Notes: generated by a model from the letters alone, not told the origin. 64,000 nucleotides of DNA from JADZAI01 sp964390465 (GCA_964390465.1 CAYMIJ010000004.1:62001-126000), one strand, 5' to 3'. Positions 44,886 through 53,367 are shown, numbered from the stretch's first letter. Program-made: numbers and translations.

Positions 44886-45679
44886 AACGCCTGTTGATCG
44901 TCGCCGGATCGGATTCCGGCGGCGGTGCTGGAATCCAGGCAGATATCAAGACGGCGACAGCCTTCGGCGTGTTCGCAACCACGGCGGTCACAGCCATCAC
45001 CGCACAGGATACGACGGGCGTTCATGGCGTTCATGCCGTGCCCGATGAGATGATCGCAGACCAGATGCGCGTAGTGCTCACCGACATAGGTGCCGACGCC
45101 ATAAAGACGGGCATGCTGCACAGTGCCGCCACCATCCGGACCGTGACCGGCGTTCTGGACGCACACGCGCGGGACCTGTCGGTGGTGATTGACCCCGTGA
45201 TGGTCGCCAAGGGCGGCGCGCGCCTGATCGACGATACGGCGCTGGCGGCGATGAAGGCCCTTCTACTGCCCCGCGCGAATCTGCTGACACCCAATGCGCC
45301 GGAAGCTGCCACGCTGGCGGGCATGGATGAGCCACAGAGCGTTAACGAGTTGATCGAGGTCGGACACCGCATCTGCGCGATGGGCGCGCGTGCGGTGCTG
45401 ATGAAGGGTGGCCATGTGCCGGGCGATGTGGTGAGCGATGTTCTGGTGAGCGCGAATGGGGTGGACGTTTTCTCAAGCCCGCGCATCCAGTCCGTGCATA
45501 CCCACGGCACTGGCTGCACGCTCGCCTCGGCCATCGCGTCCGGGTTGGCTTTGGGCTGGCCGATGGTCACGGCGGTGATGCGCGCCCGCGACTATGTTCT
45601 GAAAGCCATTGAAACAGCGCCGGAGCTCGGCACAGGGCATGGCCCACTCAACCACATGCACCAGATGAGCATGTTATGA
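44882..45679 (+). CDS. thiD: Hydroxymethylpyrimidine/phosphomethylpyrimidine kinase
   Basis: ThiD phosphorylates HMP and HMP-phosphate for thiamine synthesis. The 265-residue ribokinase-fold protein has G-S-D-S-G-G-G-A-G-I-Q-A-D-I-K-T, P-N-A-P-E-A and H-G-T-G-C-T-L-A-S-A-I-A, the catalytic GTGC motif. It is coupled to glmM upstream and map downstream by 4-nt overlaps, though its function is unrelated to either. Confidence 0.94.
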   Translation: MKRLLIVAGSDSGGGAGIQADIKTATAFGVFATTAVTAITAQDTTGVHGVHAVPDEMIADQMRVVLTDIGADAIKTGMLHSAATIRTVTGVLDAHARDLSVVIDPVMVAKGGARLIDDTALAAMKALLLPRANLLTPNAPEAATLAGMDEPQSVNELIEVGHRICAMGARAVLMKGGHVPGDVVSDVLVSANGVDVFSSPRIQSVHTHGTGCTLASAIASGLALGWPMVTAVMRARDYVLKAIETAPELGTGHGPLNHMHQMSML

Positions 45680-46425
45680 CCATCTCTGGCGACGAGGATG
45701 TCCGCAAGCTGCGCGAGATCGGCAAGATCGTCGCCAACACACTTCGTGACATGCAGGCGGCGATGCGTGTTGGTATGACGACGGCAGAGCTTGACGCCAT
45801 TGGCGCGCGGCTACTGGATGAGGCGGGGGCACGTTCCGCCCCGCAGGCCGCTTATGATTTTCCGGCCGCGACCTGCATCAGTGTGAGTGAGGAAATCGCT
45901 CATGGCGTGCCGGGCACGCGCATGCTGGCCGAGGGTGACCTTATCAACATCGATGTGTCGGCAGAGAAGGACGGCTATGTCGCTGATACAGGTGCCAGTA
46001 TGGTGCTGGGGCAGGGCGATGTGCGGCTGGAGCGTCTGACCCGCGATGGCAAGCGTGCGCTGTGGGCCGGTATTGGTGCGGTTAAGGCGGGCGCGAAGCT
46101 GAACCGTATCGGTGAGAGCGTCGAGAAGTTTGCGCGTGCGAATGGCTATTCGCTGATCCGCAATCTTGCGAGCCACGGTGTCGGGCGCGCGCTGCATGAG
46201 GAACCGGGCGAGATTCCAACATGGCACGACCCCCAGGACCGCCGTGTGATGCATGAAGGTATGGTGTTCACCATCGAGCCGTTCTTGTCGCTGGGTGGCG
46301 AATGGGCCGCCGAGACCGGCGATGGCTGGACGCTGGTTTCCACGCCGCGCGCCCCGACAGTGCAGTTCGAGCACACGATGATCGCCACAAAGCGCGGCGC
46401 CATGATCCTCACCCAGCCCGGTTGA
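45676..46425 (+). CDS. map: Methionine aminopeptidase type I
   Basis: Removes initiator methionine after deformylation. Of 249 residues, the pita-bread fold ligands are present: D in N-I-D-V-S (position of the first Asp), the second Asp in V-A-D-T-G-A-S-M, His in S-H-G-V-G-R-A-L-H-E, and Glu in F-T-I-E-P-F. The His of G-H/C-H type near A-H-G-V-P-G-T positions the substrate. Third gene of a glmM-thiD-map cluster with 4-nt overlaps. Confidence 0.92.
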   Translation: MTISGDEDVRKLREIGKIVANTLRDMQAAMRVGMTTAELDAIGARLLDEAGARSAPQAAYDFPAATCISVSEEIAHGVPGTRMLAEGDLINIDVSAEKDGYVADTGASMVLGQGDVRLERLTRDGKRALWAGIGAVKAGAKLNRIGESVEKFARANGYSLIRNLASHGVGRALHEEPGEIPTWHDPQDRRVMHEGMVFTIEPFLSLGGEWAAETGDGWTLVSTPRAPTVQFEHTMIATKRGAMILTQPG

Positions 46426-46500
46426 CGCCGCGAAATCAAAAAGACGCAATGTTGCGCGGGTTTTTCTTGTGCATTGCGGCAAATCACTTATCTTGATCAG

Positions 46501-46594
46501 TGGGCCACGCCTCCCCAACGGGGCGCTTTGATCTGGAAGGATCACCTCATGACCGGTTCTATGCCGGCCGTGCGCCCAGCACGGCCTTTTTTTT
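46501..46594 (+). ncRNA. serC leader/attenuator candidate
   Basis: A G/C-rich leader directly before and into serC. CCCC-AAC-GGGG (46513-46523) can form a first hairpin, then a purine-rich Shine-Dalgarno-like stretch (GGAAGGA) precedes the ATG at 46549. A perfect terminator follows within the first 15 codons: GGCCGTGC and GCACGGCC around a 5-nt loop, then eight T (46566-46594). I recall an alphaproteobacterial serC leader motif described upstream of serCA operons; this element fits that description, but I could not align it. There is no serine-rich leader peptide. Confidence 0.65.
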
Positions 46595-47703
46595 CGTCCG
46601 GACCCTGTGCCAAGCGGCCGGGTTGGACTCCCGACAGTCTTAAGAATGCAGTCCTTGGGCGATCTCATCGTTCCAAGACGGGCAAAGCGCGCCTGCAGGA
46701 AGCGATTGATCGCACCCGCGCCGTGCTTGGCGTTCCAGCCGATTATCGGATCGGCATCGTGCCCGCATCGGATACGGGCGCCGTTGAAATCGCGCTGTGG
46801 TCGCTGCTAGGCCCGCGCCCGATCGACATGCTGGCATGGGAGAGCTTCGGCAAGGACTGGATCACCGATGTGGTGAAACAGTTGAAGCTGGAGGCACGGC
46901 AGTTGACCGCGCCCTATGGCGAGCTGCCCGATCTGACACAGGTGAACCCCGCGCATGATGTCGTGTTTACCTGGAACGGCACAACCTCGGGCGTGCGTGT
47001 GCCTGATGCAAACTGGATCGCTGCGGATCGGCAGGGGCTGACGATTTGCGATGCGACATCCGCCGCCTTCGCGCAGGATCTGGACTGGGGCAAACTCGAT
47101 GTCGTGACCTTCTCGTGGCAGAAGGTGCTGGGCGGCGAGGGCGCACATGGCATGCTGATCCTTTCGCCGCGTGCGGTGGAACGGTTGGAAAATCACAAAC
47201 CGCAATGGCCGATGCCCAAGATTTTCCGCCTGACTAAAGACGGCAAGATCGTCGAAGGCATCTTCAAGGGCGAGACGATCAACACGCCCTCGATGCTGTG
47301 CGTCGAGGATTACGTCGATGCACTGAAATGGGCCGAGGAGATCGGCGGCCTTGGTGCCCTGATGGCGCGTGCGGACGAAAGCCTTCGCATCATTGAGCGG
47401 CATGTGAACCAATCATCCGTGTTCGGATTTCTGTGCGCCGATAAAAAGGCGCGCTCGAATACGTCTGTCTGCCTTGTTATCAAGGATGCGGACATCGCGG
47501 CGCGCTCTGCCGACGATCAGGCCGCCTTCGCCAAGAAAGTGGCCGATCTTCTGGAGAAGGAAGGCGTGGCATTCGACATTGGCGGCTATCGTGATGCGCC
47601 GGCTGGCCTTCGCATCTGGTGCGGCGCGACGGTGGACCCTGCCGATATCGAAACGCTGATGCCGTGGCTCGACTGGGCCGTCGCCAAGGCCAAATCGAAC
47701 TGA
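46549..47703 (+). CDS. serC: Phosphoserine aminotransferase
   Basis: SerC transaminates 3-phosphohydroxypyruvate to phosphoserine (PLP-dependent, class V fold). The 384-residue product opens with the conserved block R-P-x-x-P-F-F-S-S-G-P-C-A-K-R-P-G-W, and W-Q-K-V-L-G-G-E-G-A-H-G-M-L contains the PLP lysine. The start is ATG 46549 with GGAAGGA upstream; a frame from 46474 is open but not supported. Codons 6-16 coincide with an intrinsic terminator, so expression is probably controlled by attenuation. serA follows 57 nt downstream. Confidence 0.95.
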   Translation: MTGSMPAVRPARPFFSSGPCAKRPGWTPDSLKNAVLGRSHRSKTGKARLQEAIDRTRAVLGVPADYRIGIVPASDTGAVEIALWSLLGPRPIDMLAWESFGKDWITDVVKQLKLEARQLTAPYGELPDLTQVNPAHDVVFTWNGTTSGVRVPDANWIAADRQGLTICDATSAAFAQDLDWGKLDVVTFSWQKVLGGEGAHGMLILSPRAVERLENHKPQWPMPKIFRLTKDGKIVEGIFKGETINTPSMLCVEDYVDALKWAEEIGGLGALMARADESLRIIERHVNQSSVFGFLCADKKARSNTSVCLVIKDADIAARSADDQAAFAKKVADLLEKEGVAFDIGGYRDAPAGLRIWCGATVDPADIETLMPWLDWAVAKAKSN

Positions 47704-47710
47704 CCTGCAT

Positions 47711-47724
47711 CCCGGCTAGCCGGG
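47711..47724. repeat. 14-bp perfect palindrome between serC and serA
   Basis: CCCGGCTAGCCGGG lies in the 57-nt gap. In RNA it would form a short stem without a T-run, so it is not a terminator; it could affect mRNA processing between the two genes. Confidence 0.45.
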
Positions 47725-47760
47725 GTGACAGTCAGACCCATTCTCCCATCGGAGTTTTAC

Positions 47761-49338
47761 ATGCCCAAAGTTCTCATTTCCGACGCCCTGTCTCCGGCGG
47801 CTGTTCAGATCTTCAAGGATCGCGGCGTTGAGGTGGACGTGAAGCCTGGTCTTTCCAAGGACGAGCTCCTGAAGATTATCGCTGACTATGACGGGCTCGC
47901 CATCCGCTCCAATACCAAGGTGACGGCGGAAGTTTTGAAAGCCGCGACGAACCTGAAAGTCGTGGGTAGAGCAGGCATCGGTGTCGACAATGTCGACATT
48001 CCTGCCGCCACGGCGCGCGGCGTGATTGTCATGAATACGCCGTTCGGCAATTCCATCACCACAGCGGAACATGCTGTGGCGCTGATCTTCGCGCTGGCTC
48101 GTGACGTGCCTGCCGCGAATGCCTCCACCCACGCTGGTAAATGGGAAAAGAACCGCTTCATGGGCGTGGAGCTTTACGGAAAGACGCTGGGGCTCATCGG
48201 CTGCGGCAATATCGGCTCGATCGTGGCAGACCGTGCTTTGGGCTTGAAGATGAAGGTGATCGCTTTTGACCCGTTCCTGTCGCCGGAGCGCGCGCAGGAT
48301 CTGGGCATAGAGAAGGTGGAGTTGAACGATCTTCTGCCGCGCGCTGATTTCATCACCCTACACACGCCGATGACGCCGCAGACCAAGAACATTCTTTCCG
48401 CCGAGGCGTTGGCGCGGACCAAGCCCGGCGTGCGCATCGTGAACTGCGCGCGCGGCGGGTTGATCGACGAGGTTGCGCTGAAAGCCGGTCTCGACAGTGG
48501 ACACATCGCGGGCGCGGCGCTGGACGTGTTCGAGACAGAACCGGCGAAGGAGCATGTTCTTTTCGGTCATGAAAAGGTTGTGGCGACGCCGCATCTGGGC
48601 GCTTCCACCAGTGAGGCACAGGAAAACGTCGCGCTTCAGGTGGCGGAGCAGATTTCCGATTATCTGCTGACCGGCGCTGTCACCAATGCGATCAACATGC
48701 CATCGATCAGCGCGGCCGACGCTGCTGTGATGAAGCCTTGGATCGACCTTGCCGGCAAGCTGGGTGCGTTTGCAGGTCAGCTGACTGACACGTCGATTCA
48801 GGCGGTCGAAATCATCTATGAAGGGGCGGTCGCGAAAATGAATCTGCGCGCGCTGACGCAGGCGGCGCTGGCCGGTCTGCTGAAGCCCGCACTGCCGGAC
48901 GTGAACATGGTCAATGCCCCGGTGGTGGCGAAGGATCGCGGGATCGTCGTGACGGAGTCACGTCGCGAGCAGACTGGCACGTATGAATCGCAGATCACGC
49001 TGGCGGTGACGATGGAGAGTTTCACCCGGCAGGTTTCCGGCACCGTCTATGCCAATGGCGTGCCACGCATCATTGATGTGAAGGGCATCGTCATGGAAGC
49101 AGCTTTCGCGCCACATGTGCTTTATGTGACCAATGAAGACCGCCCTGGCTTTATCGGCCGCCTTGGCACGCTGCTGGGTGAGGCGGAGGTGAACATCGCC
49201 AATTTCAACCTTGGGCGCGCCGCTGCCGGGGCAGAAGCCATCGCCTTGGTCGAGGTGGATGGCAAGCTGCCCAATGCTGTGCTGGATGCAATTCGCATGC
49301 TACCGCATGTGAAGCAGGCGAAGGCACTGGCGTTCTGA
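47761..49338 (+). CDS. serA: D-3-phosphoglycerate dehydrogenase
   Basis: First step of serine synthesis, oxidising 3-phosphoglycerate with NAD. The 525-residue long-form enzyme has a substrate domain, the Rossmann G-x-G-N-I-G (G-C-G-N-I-G), catalytic Arg/Glu/His in N-C-A-R-G-G, V-F-E-T-E-P and T-P-H-L-G-A-S-T. An intervening domain and a C-terminal ACT domain (V-L-Y-V-T-N-E-D-R-P-G-F-I-G, about 445-525) follow, which suggests serine feedback. Start ATG 47761 has CGGAG in front. Operon with serC. Confidence 0.96.
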   Translation: MPKVLISDALSPAAVQIFKDRGVEVDVKPGLSKDELLKIIADYDGLAIRSNTKVTAEVLKAATNLKVVGRAGIGVDNVDIPAATARGVIVMNTPFGNSITTAEHAVALIFALARDVPAANASTHAGKWEKNRFMGVELYGKTLGLIGCGNIGSIVADRALGLKMKVIAFDPFLSPERAQDLGIEKVELNDLLPRADFITLHTPMTPQTKNILSAEALARTKPGVRIVNCARGGLIDEVALKAGLDSGHIAGAALDVFETEPAKEHVLFGHEKVVATPHLGASTSEAQENVALQVAEQISDYLLTGAVTNAINMPSISAADAAVMKPWIDLAGKLGAFAGQLTDTSIQAVEIIYEGAVAKMNLRALTQAALAGLLKPALPDVNMVNAPVVAKDRGIVVTESRREQTGTYESQITLAVTMESFTRQVSGTVYANGVPRIIDVKGIVMEAAFAPHVLYVTNEDRPGFIGRLGTLLGEAEVNIANFNLGRAAAGAEAIALVEVDGKLPNAVLDAIRMLPHVKQAKALAF

Positions 49339-49349
49339 ACTAACGCGAT

Positions 49350-49754
49350 TCAGGTGGCTACAGGCCATTCACCGAAGCGCGGTTTAGAAAGATCGTCTTG
49401 GCACCATGGTGCGGCCTCAGAACACCATATCGCGCCCGTTGATCTCACGCCGGGGTCATCGTCGAGTGTGGCAACGCTGAGAGTATAGCTATCCTGTCCA
49501 TCGCGTTGTGCAATGATATGGCATCCACACCGTGAACAGAATCGACGGACCTTCTCAGGTGAGGAGCGATAGTTGGTGAGCAGATCTTCGCCCCTCAGCC
49601 AGCGAAAGGCATCAAGCGCGATGCGCGCATTCGGCTTTGAGGCTGCTGCATGGGTCTTTCGACATGTCACACAGAAGCAGTGACCTAGCGGTGATGCGAT
49701 TTTGTCAATCTCGTACGCAACTGCGCCACAGTGGCAACTACCCTTGAAAGCCAT
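49350..49754 (-). CDS. GFA-family zinc protein (CENP-V/GFA)
   Basis: A 134-residue protein of the glutathione-dependent formaldehyde-activating-like family, in which Cys residues bind zinc. Cys7 and Cys9 (S-C-H-C-G), Cys26, Cys28 and Cys31 (C-F-C-V-T-C), and Cys73, Cys76 and Cys78 (C-S-R-C-G-C) give the complete zinc pattern. No glutathione-formaldehyde pathway genes are adjacent, and many members have no known activity. Start is ATG 49754; a longer frame upstream is open but unrelated. It converges on serA. Confidence 0.85.
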   Translation of the reverse strand: MAFKGSCHCGAVAYEIDKIASPLGHCFCVTCRKTHAAASKPNARIALDAFRWLRGEDLLTNYRSSPEKVRRFCSRCGCHIIAQRDGQDSYTLSVATLDDDPGVRSTGAIWCSEAAPWCQDDLSKPRFGEWPVAT

Positions 49755-49781
49755 CTGCCAGCCCTTTGCCCCGAAGCAATG

Positions 49782-49811
49782 TTGGATTTGCGTCATCATA
49801 GCCGCTATAAG
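49782..49811 (+). promoter_or_regulatory. Candidate promoter of purA
   Basis: TTGGAT and TATAAG stand 18 bp apart (-35 at 49782-49787, -10 at 49806-49811). The predicted start would be about 49818, so the RNA begins almost at the following hairpin. The -35 box is imperfect. Confidence 0.4.
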
Positions 49812-49823
49812 GCCTCGGAACAG

Positions 49824-49856
49824 GCCCCCGCCGGATCGTTCCCGCGGGGGCTTTTT
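49824..49856 (+). terminator. Intrinsic terminator or attenuator 18 nt before purA
   Basis: GCCCCCGC pairs with GCGGGGGC around a 12-nt loop and five T follow, with the hairpin oriented for plus-strand RNA. The plus-strand gene before it is serA, whose stop is 485 nt away across the antisense GFA gene. It can thus end serC-serA read-through, attenuate purA, or both. Confidence 0.7.
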
Positions 49857-49873
49857 GCTTGTTGGGGATGGGC

Positions 49874-51166
49874 ATGGCGAATGTCGCGGTGATCGGCGCA
49901 CAGTGGGGCGACGAAGGCAAAGGCAAGATCGTAGACTGGCTTTCAAAGCGCGCTGATGTGGTGGTGCGCTTTCAAGGCGGCCACAACGCCGGCCATACGC
50001 TGGTGATCGATGGCGTTGTCTACAAGCTGTCGCTGCTGCCTTCAGGGATCGTGCGGCCCGGCAAATTGTCGGTGATCGGCAATGGCGTTGTGGTGGACCC
50101 GTGGCATCTGGCCAAAGAGATCGAGGGGCTGAAGGAACAGGGCGTGGCGATTTCGCCGGACAGTCTTGTCGTGGCAGACAATGCCGCACTCATTCTGCCC
50201 ATTCATAGCGAGTTGGATTCCTTCCGCGAAACATCCAATTCCGGAACCAGGATCGGCACAACCAAGCGCGGCATCGGGCCCGCCTATGAAGACAAAGTGG
50301 GTCGCCGTGCGATCCGCCTGATTGACCTGGCCGAGCCCGACTTTCTGAAAAGCCGCATTGATAATCTACTACAGCACCATAATGCCTTACGCCGGGGCTT
50401 CGGTCAGGCTGAGGCTGATGGTGCGGCGCTGTTCGCTCATCTCATGGAGATCGCGCCCAAGGTTCTTCCCTATGCCGGTCAGGTGTGGCGGCGTCTGGCC
50501 GAAGCGCGCAGCGAGGGCCTGCGGATATTGTTTGAAGGCGCGCAGGGTGCGTTGCTGGATGTCGATCATGGCACCTATCCGTATGTGACGTCGTCGAACT
50601 GCGTGGCAGGACAGGCTGCAGCTGGTTCCGGCATCGGGCCGGGGTCGGTCGGTTATGTGCTGGGCATCTGTAAGTCCTATACCACGCGGGTGGGCGAGGG
50701 GCCGTTTCCGACTGAATTGATCGATGCGACTGGTGAGCTGATCGGCACGCGAGGCCACGAGTTCGGCACGGTGACAGGTCGCAAGCGCCGCTGCGGTTGG
50801 TTCGATGCCACGCTGGTGCGCCAGACCGTGCAGACCGGCGGCATCCGGGGAATCGCACTTACCAAGCTGGACGTGCTGGACGGTTTTCCTGAAATCCGCA
50901 TTGCCACCGGCTATCGGCTCGATGGTCGTGAGATAGACTATTTTCCAGCCTCGCCCGCTGAACAGGCGCGGGTTGAGCCTATCTACGAGTCCATGGAAGG
51001 TTGGTCGGGGTCGACCAAAGGCGCGCGGCAGTGGAAAGACCTGCCCTCGCAAGCAATTAAGTATGTGCGTCGGATTGAAGAACTGATCGACGCGCCCATC
51101 GCCATTCTTTCCACCAGTCCAGAGCGCGAGGACACCATACTGGTGCGTAACCCCTTCGCAGATTGA
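49874..51166 (+). CDS. purA: Adenylosuccinate synthetase
   Basis: PurA joins IMP and aspartate with GTP, the first committed step to AMP. The 430-residue protein begins V-I-G-A-Q-W-G-D-E-G-K-G-K-I-V-D-W and has G-T-T-K-R-G-I-G-P-A-Y, F-E-G-A-Q-G-A-L-L-D-V-D-H-G-T-Y-P-Y-V-T and K-L-D-V-L-D. ATG 49874 is favoured over in-frame ATGs 6 and 15 nt upstream because of GGGGATGGG just before it. Other purine genes here are purE and purK. Confidence 0.96.
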   Translation: MANVAVIGAQWGDEGKGKIVDWLSKRADVVVRFQGGHNAGHTLVIDGVVYKLSLLPSGIVRPGKLSVIGNGVVVDPWHLAKEIEGLKEQGVAISPDSLVVADNAALILPIHSELDSFRETSNSGTRIGTTKRGIGPAYEDKVGRRAIRLIDLAEPDFLKSRIDNLLQHHNALRRGFGQAEADGAALFAHLMEIAPKVLPYAGQVWRRLAEARSEGLRILFEGAQGALLDVDHGTYPYVTSSNCVAGQAAAGSGIGPGSVGYVLGICKSYTTRVGEGPFPTELIDATGELIGTRGHEFGTVTGRKRRCGWFDATLVRQTVQTGGIRGIALTKLDVLDGFPEIRIATGYRLDGREIDYFPASPAEQARVEPIYESMEGWSGSTKGARQWKDLPSQAIKYVRRIEELIDAPIAILSTSPEREDTILVRNPFAD

Positions 51167-51243
51167 TGCTGCGCAAAGGCCCCTTGCGCCCAGAGCCGTC
51201 GCCCCGCAATCTGTGAGCATCGCGACATTGGAAAGACTGAGCC

Positions 51244-52224
51244 ATGGCCATCAAGACACGTTTCACAGAAACCTTCGGCATCGAACACCCGATCGTGCAG
51301 GGGGGCATGCAATGGGTGGGGCGGGCTGAGCTTGCTGCTGCTGTTTCTAATGCAGGCGCGCTTGGCATCATCACCGGGCTGACCCAGCCGACGCCGGAAG
51401 ATCTGGCGAAGGAAATCAAACGCACCCGCGAGATGACCGACAAGCCGTTCGGCGTGAACCTGACCATTTTGCCGACCATCAATCCCGTGCCGTATGACGA
51501 ATACCGTCAGGCGATCATTGAAGGCGGCGTGAAGATCGTGGAGACGGCGGGTAACAACCCTGCACCGCATCTGCCGGCCTTCAAGGCGGCGGGCGTGAAG
51601 GTGATCCACAAATGCACGGCTGTGCGCCACGCCGTGAAGGCGCAGTCCATTGGCGTTGATGCGATTTCCATCGATGGCTTTGAGTGCGCCGGTCATCCGG
51701 GCGAGGATGATGTGCCGGGGCTTATTCTCATCCCGGCTGCAGCCCGGAAGATCACCATTCCCATGCTGGCCTCAGGCGGTTTTGCCGATGCCCGGGGCCT
51801 GGTTGCAGCGTTGGCGCTGGGTGCGGATGGCATCAACATGGGCACACGCTTCATGGCGACCAAAGAGGCGCCCATCCACGAGCATGTGAAGGAACAGATC
51901 GTCACCAATGACGAGCGTTCGACCAATCTGATCTTCCGTACCATGCACAACACGGCGCGCGTGGCGAAGAATGCCGTGAGCGATGAAGTGGTCGCTATCG
52001 AGCGCAAGGGCGGCGCGAAGTTTGACGACATCAAGCATCTGGTCGCGGGCGTGCGCGGTCGCACCGTGCTGGACGGCGGCGACACAGATGGCGGCATCTG
52101 GTCAGCCGGTCAGGTACAGGGCCTGATCGACGACATTCCAAGCTGTGGTGAACTCGTGGCGCGGATCGTGCGCGAGGCTGAAGACATCATCAAAGGCCGT
52201 CTCGGCAAAGTCATCGCCGCCTGA
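51244..52224 (+). CDS. Nitronate monooxygenase-type FMN oxidoreductase
   Basis: A 326-residue TIM-barrel flavoprotein of the 2-nitropropane dioxygenase/nitronate monooxygenase group. Characteristic are H-P-I-V-Q-G-G-M-Q-W near the N-terminus, E-C-A-G-H-P-G-E-D-D-V-P-G, and A-S-G-G-F-A-D-A-R-G-L-V-A-A-L-A-L-G-A-D-G-I-N-M-G-T-R-F near the flavin phosphate. Such enzymes oxidise nitroalkanes or act as NADH:quinone reductases. It lies 49 nt upstream of the TetR gene, which may control it. Confidence 0.9.
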   Translation: MAIKTRFTETFGIEHPIVQGGMQWVGRAELAAAVSNAGALGIITGLTQPTPEDLAKEIKRTREMTDKPFGVNLTILPTINPVPYDEYRQAIIEGGVKIVETAGNNPAPHLPAFKAAGVKVIHKCTAVRHAVKAQSIGVDAISIDGFECAGHPGEDDVPGLILIPAAARKITIPMLASGGFADARGLVAALALGADGINMGTRFMATKEAPIHEHVKEQIVTNDERSTNLIFRTMHNTARVAKNAVSDEVVAIERKGGAKFDDIKHLVAGVRGRTVLDGGDTDGGIWSAGQVQGLIDDIPSCGELVARIVREAEDIIKGRLGKVIAA

Positions 52225-52238
52225 CTTCAGGTCGTAGC

Positions 52239-52267
52239 TTGACATATATGGACGGCGTCCATATATG
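52239..52267 (+). promoter_or_regulatory. Promoter with palindromic operator for the TetR gene
   Basis: A consensus -35 TTGACA (52239-52244) and -10 TATATG (52262-52267) stand 17 bp apart. They sit on an inverted repeat CATATATGGAC - 3 nt - GTCCATATATG (52243-52267). The repeat covers the whole -10 and spacer, so a dimeric repressor bound there would block the polymerase. The expected start of RNA is near 52274, at the ATG used for the regulator. Confidence 0.72.
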
Positions 52268-52273
52268 GGCGTC

Positions 52274-52915
52274 ATGTCTCTCCGACGAAAGCGCGACACC
52301 TATCATCATGGCAATCTGAAAGCCGCGCTGATTGCGGCGGCGGACCGGATGATCGAAGTGACAGGTGTAGAAGAACTGTCGCTGCGCGGGCTTGCTGCGG
52401 CAGTCGGCGTGTCGCGCATGGCGGCCTATAATCACTTCGAGGACAAGGAAGCGCTGCTCGCTGAGATCGTGCGCCTTGGATTTGAAGATTTGGGTCGCGG
52501 CATTCCAGCCAGCGTAACCGAAGGCAAATCGCCTCGTGAGGTGCTGGCGCTGGCGGCACAGGATTATCTCGATGCAGCTGCCCGCCGTCCTGAGCGTTTC
52601 CGGCTGATGTTTGCGCGCTCCAAAGTGAATATGACGAAATATCCCGAGGCGATGGCCGCTTCGCAGAAATCCTATGCGTCTCTGGAGGCTATCGTATCAC
52701 GCGCCGTAGGCGGTGACGGCAAGGCGGCGACTCTTGCGGCGTGGTCGCTGATCCATGGCTATGCGACGCTACGGGGATCCATGGGTGCTGATTTCAACGC
52801 GCGTCTTGGCGCGCCAGCCCTGAATGGGGATTACTTTGCCGCAGTCATTGTTTCTGGTGCGCGGTCTGCTTCTGTTTTTGCAGAAGACACGTCACACCAA
52901 AAGGACGCCCCCTGA
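52274..52915 (+). CDS. TetR/AcrR-family transcriptional regulator
   Basis: A 213-residue repressor. The N-terminal helix-turn-helix spans about residues 10-55 (H-G-N-L-K-A-A-L-I-A-A-A-D-R-M, then L-R-G-L-A-A-A-V-G-V-S-R-M-A-A-Y-N-H-F-E-D-K-E). The rest is an all-helical ligand domain. The start MSLRRKRD at 52274 is chosen because the -10 box overlaps the upstream ATG at 52265, which makes the transcript probably leaderless. The gene controls itself by the palindrome and probably the DUF2214 gene that overlaps its stop. Confidence 0.85.
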   Translation: MSLRRKRDTYHHGNLKAALIAAADRMIEVTGVEELSLRGLAAAVGVSRMAAYNHFEDKEALLAEIVRLGFEDLGRGIPASVTEGKSPREVLALAAQDYLDAAARRPERFRLMFARSKVNMTKYPEAMAASQKSYASLEAIVSRAVGGDGKAATLAAWSLIHGYATLRGSMGADFNARLGAPALNGDYFAAVIVSGARSASVFAEDTSHQKDAP

Positions 52916-53367
52916 TGAATGCGCTCACTACAGACTTCCTTCTGGCATCCCTGCATCATCTGGCAGTGTTTGCCGTGTTCGCGCTTTTGATCATGGAGCT
53001 GATGATCGTGAAGTCGGGGCTTGATGCTGCGGGCGTGAGGCGAGTGTCGGTGATCGATGCCCTATATGGTTTGGCGGCGGGACTTGTGCTGATCGCAGGT
53101 TTCGCGCGAGCCATCTGGGGCGCGAAGGGCTGGGACGCTTATGCGGACAACATCCTCTTCTGGCACAAGGTCGGCGTCTTCATGCTGATCGGACTGCTCA
53201 GTCTGCCGCCTACTTTCACCTATATGGGATGGCGCAAGCGTATTGTGACCAATGAACACGACGTGCCAGCAGATGCCGAGGTGAGATCGGTGCGCAAATG
53301 GCTTCACATGCAGTCAGCGCTGTTTCTGGTGCTGCCCGTTCTTGCCGCCGCCCTCGCGCGCTGGTGA
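52915..53367 (+). CDS. DUF2214 membrane protein
   Basis: A 150-residue protein with four membrane helices. The H-H-L-A-V-F-A-V-F-A-L-L-I-M-E-L start and F-W-H-K-V-G-V-F-M-L-I-G-L-L-S-L-P-P-T match DUF2214. Histidines in helices 1 and 3 could bind heme or metal, but no evidence exists in the sequence. The start codon overlaps the tetR stop by one base, so the two are co-translated; the membrane protein may be the regulated target. It converges on rpoH with 6 nt between stops. Confidence 0.85.
   Translation: MNALTTDFLLASLHHLAVFAVFALLIMELMIVKSGLDAAGVRRVSVIDALYGLAAGLVLIAGFARAIWGAKGWDAYADNILFWHKVGVFMLIGLLSLPPTFTYMGWRKRIVTNEHDVPADAEVRSVRKWLHMQSALFLVLPVLAAALARW

Noticed and set aside
46445..46464. 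Hairpin-like CGCAA/TTGCG followed by T's after map
   Set aside because: The loop has only two bases and the stem is weak, so I do not call it a terminator.
46474..46548. Upstream in-frame extension of serC or a serine-type leader peptide
   Set aside because: No serine-rich stretch, no good ribosome site, and SerC homology begins after residue 26 of this frame. Not needed to explain the leader.
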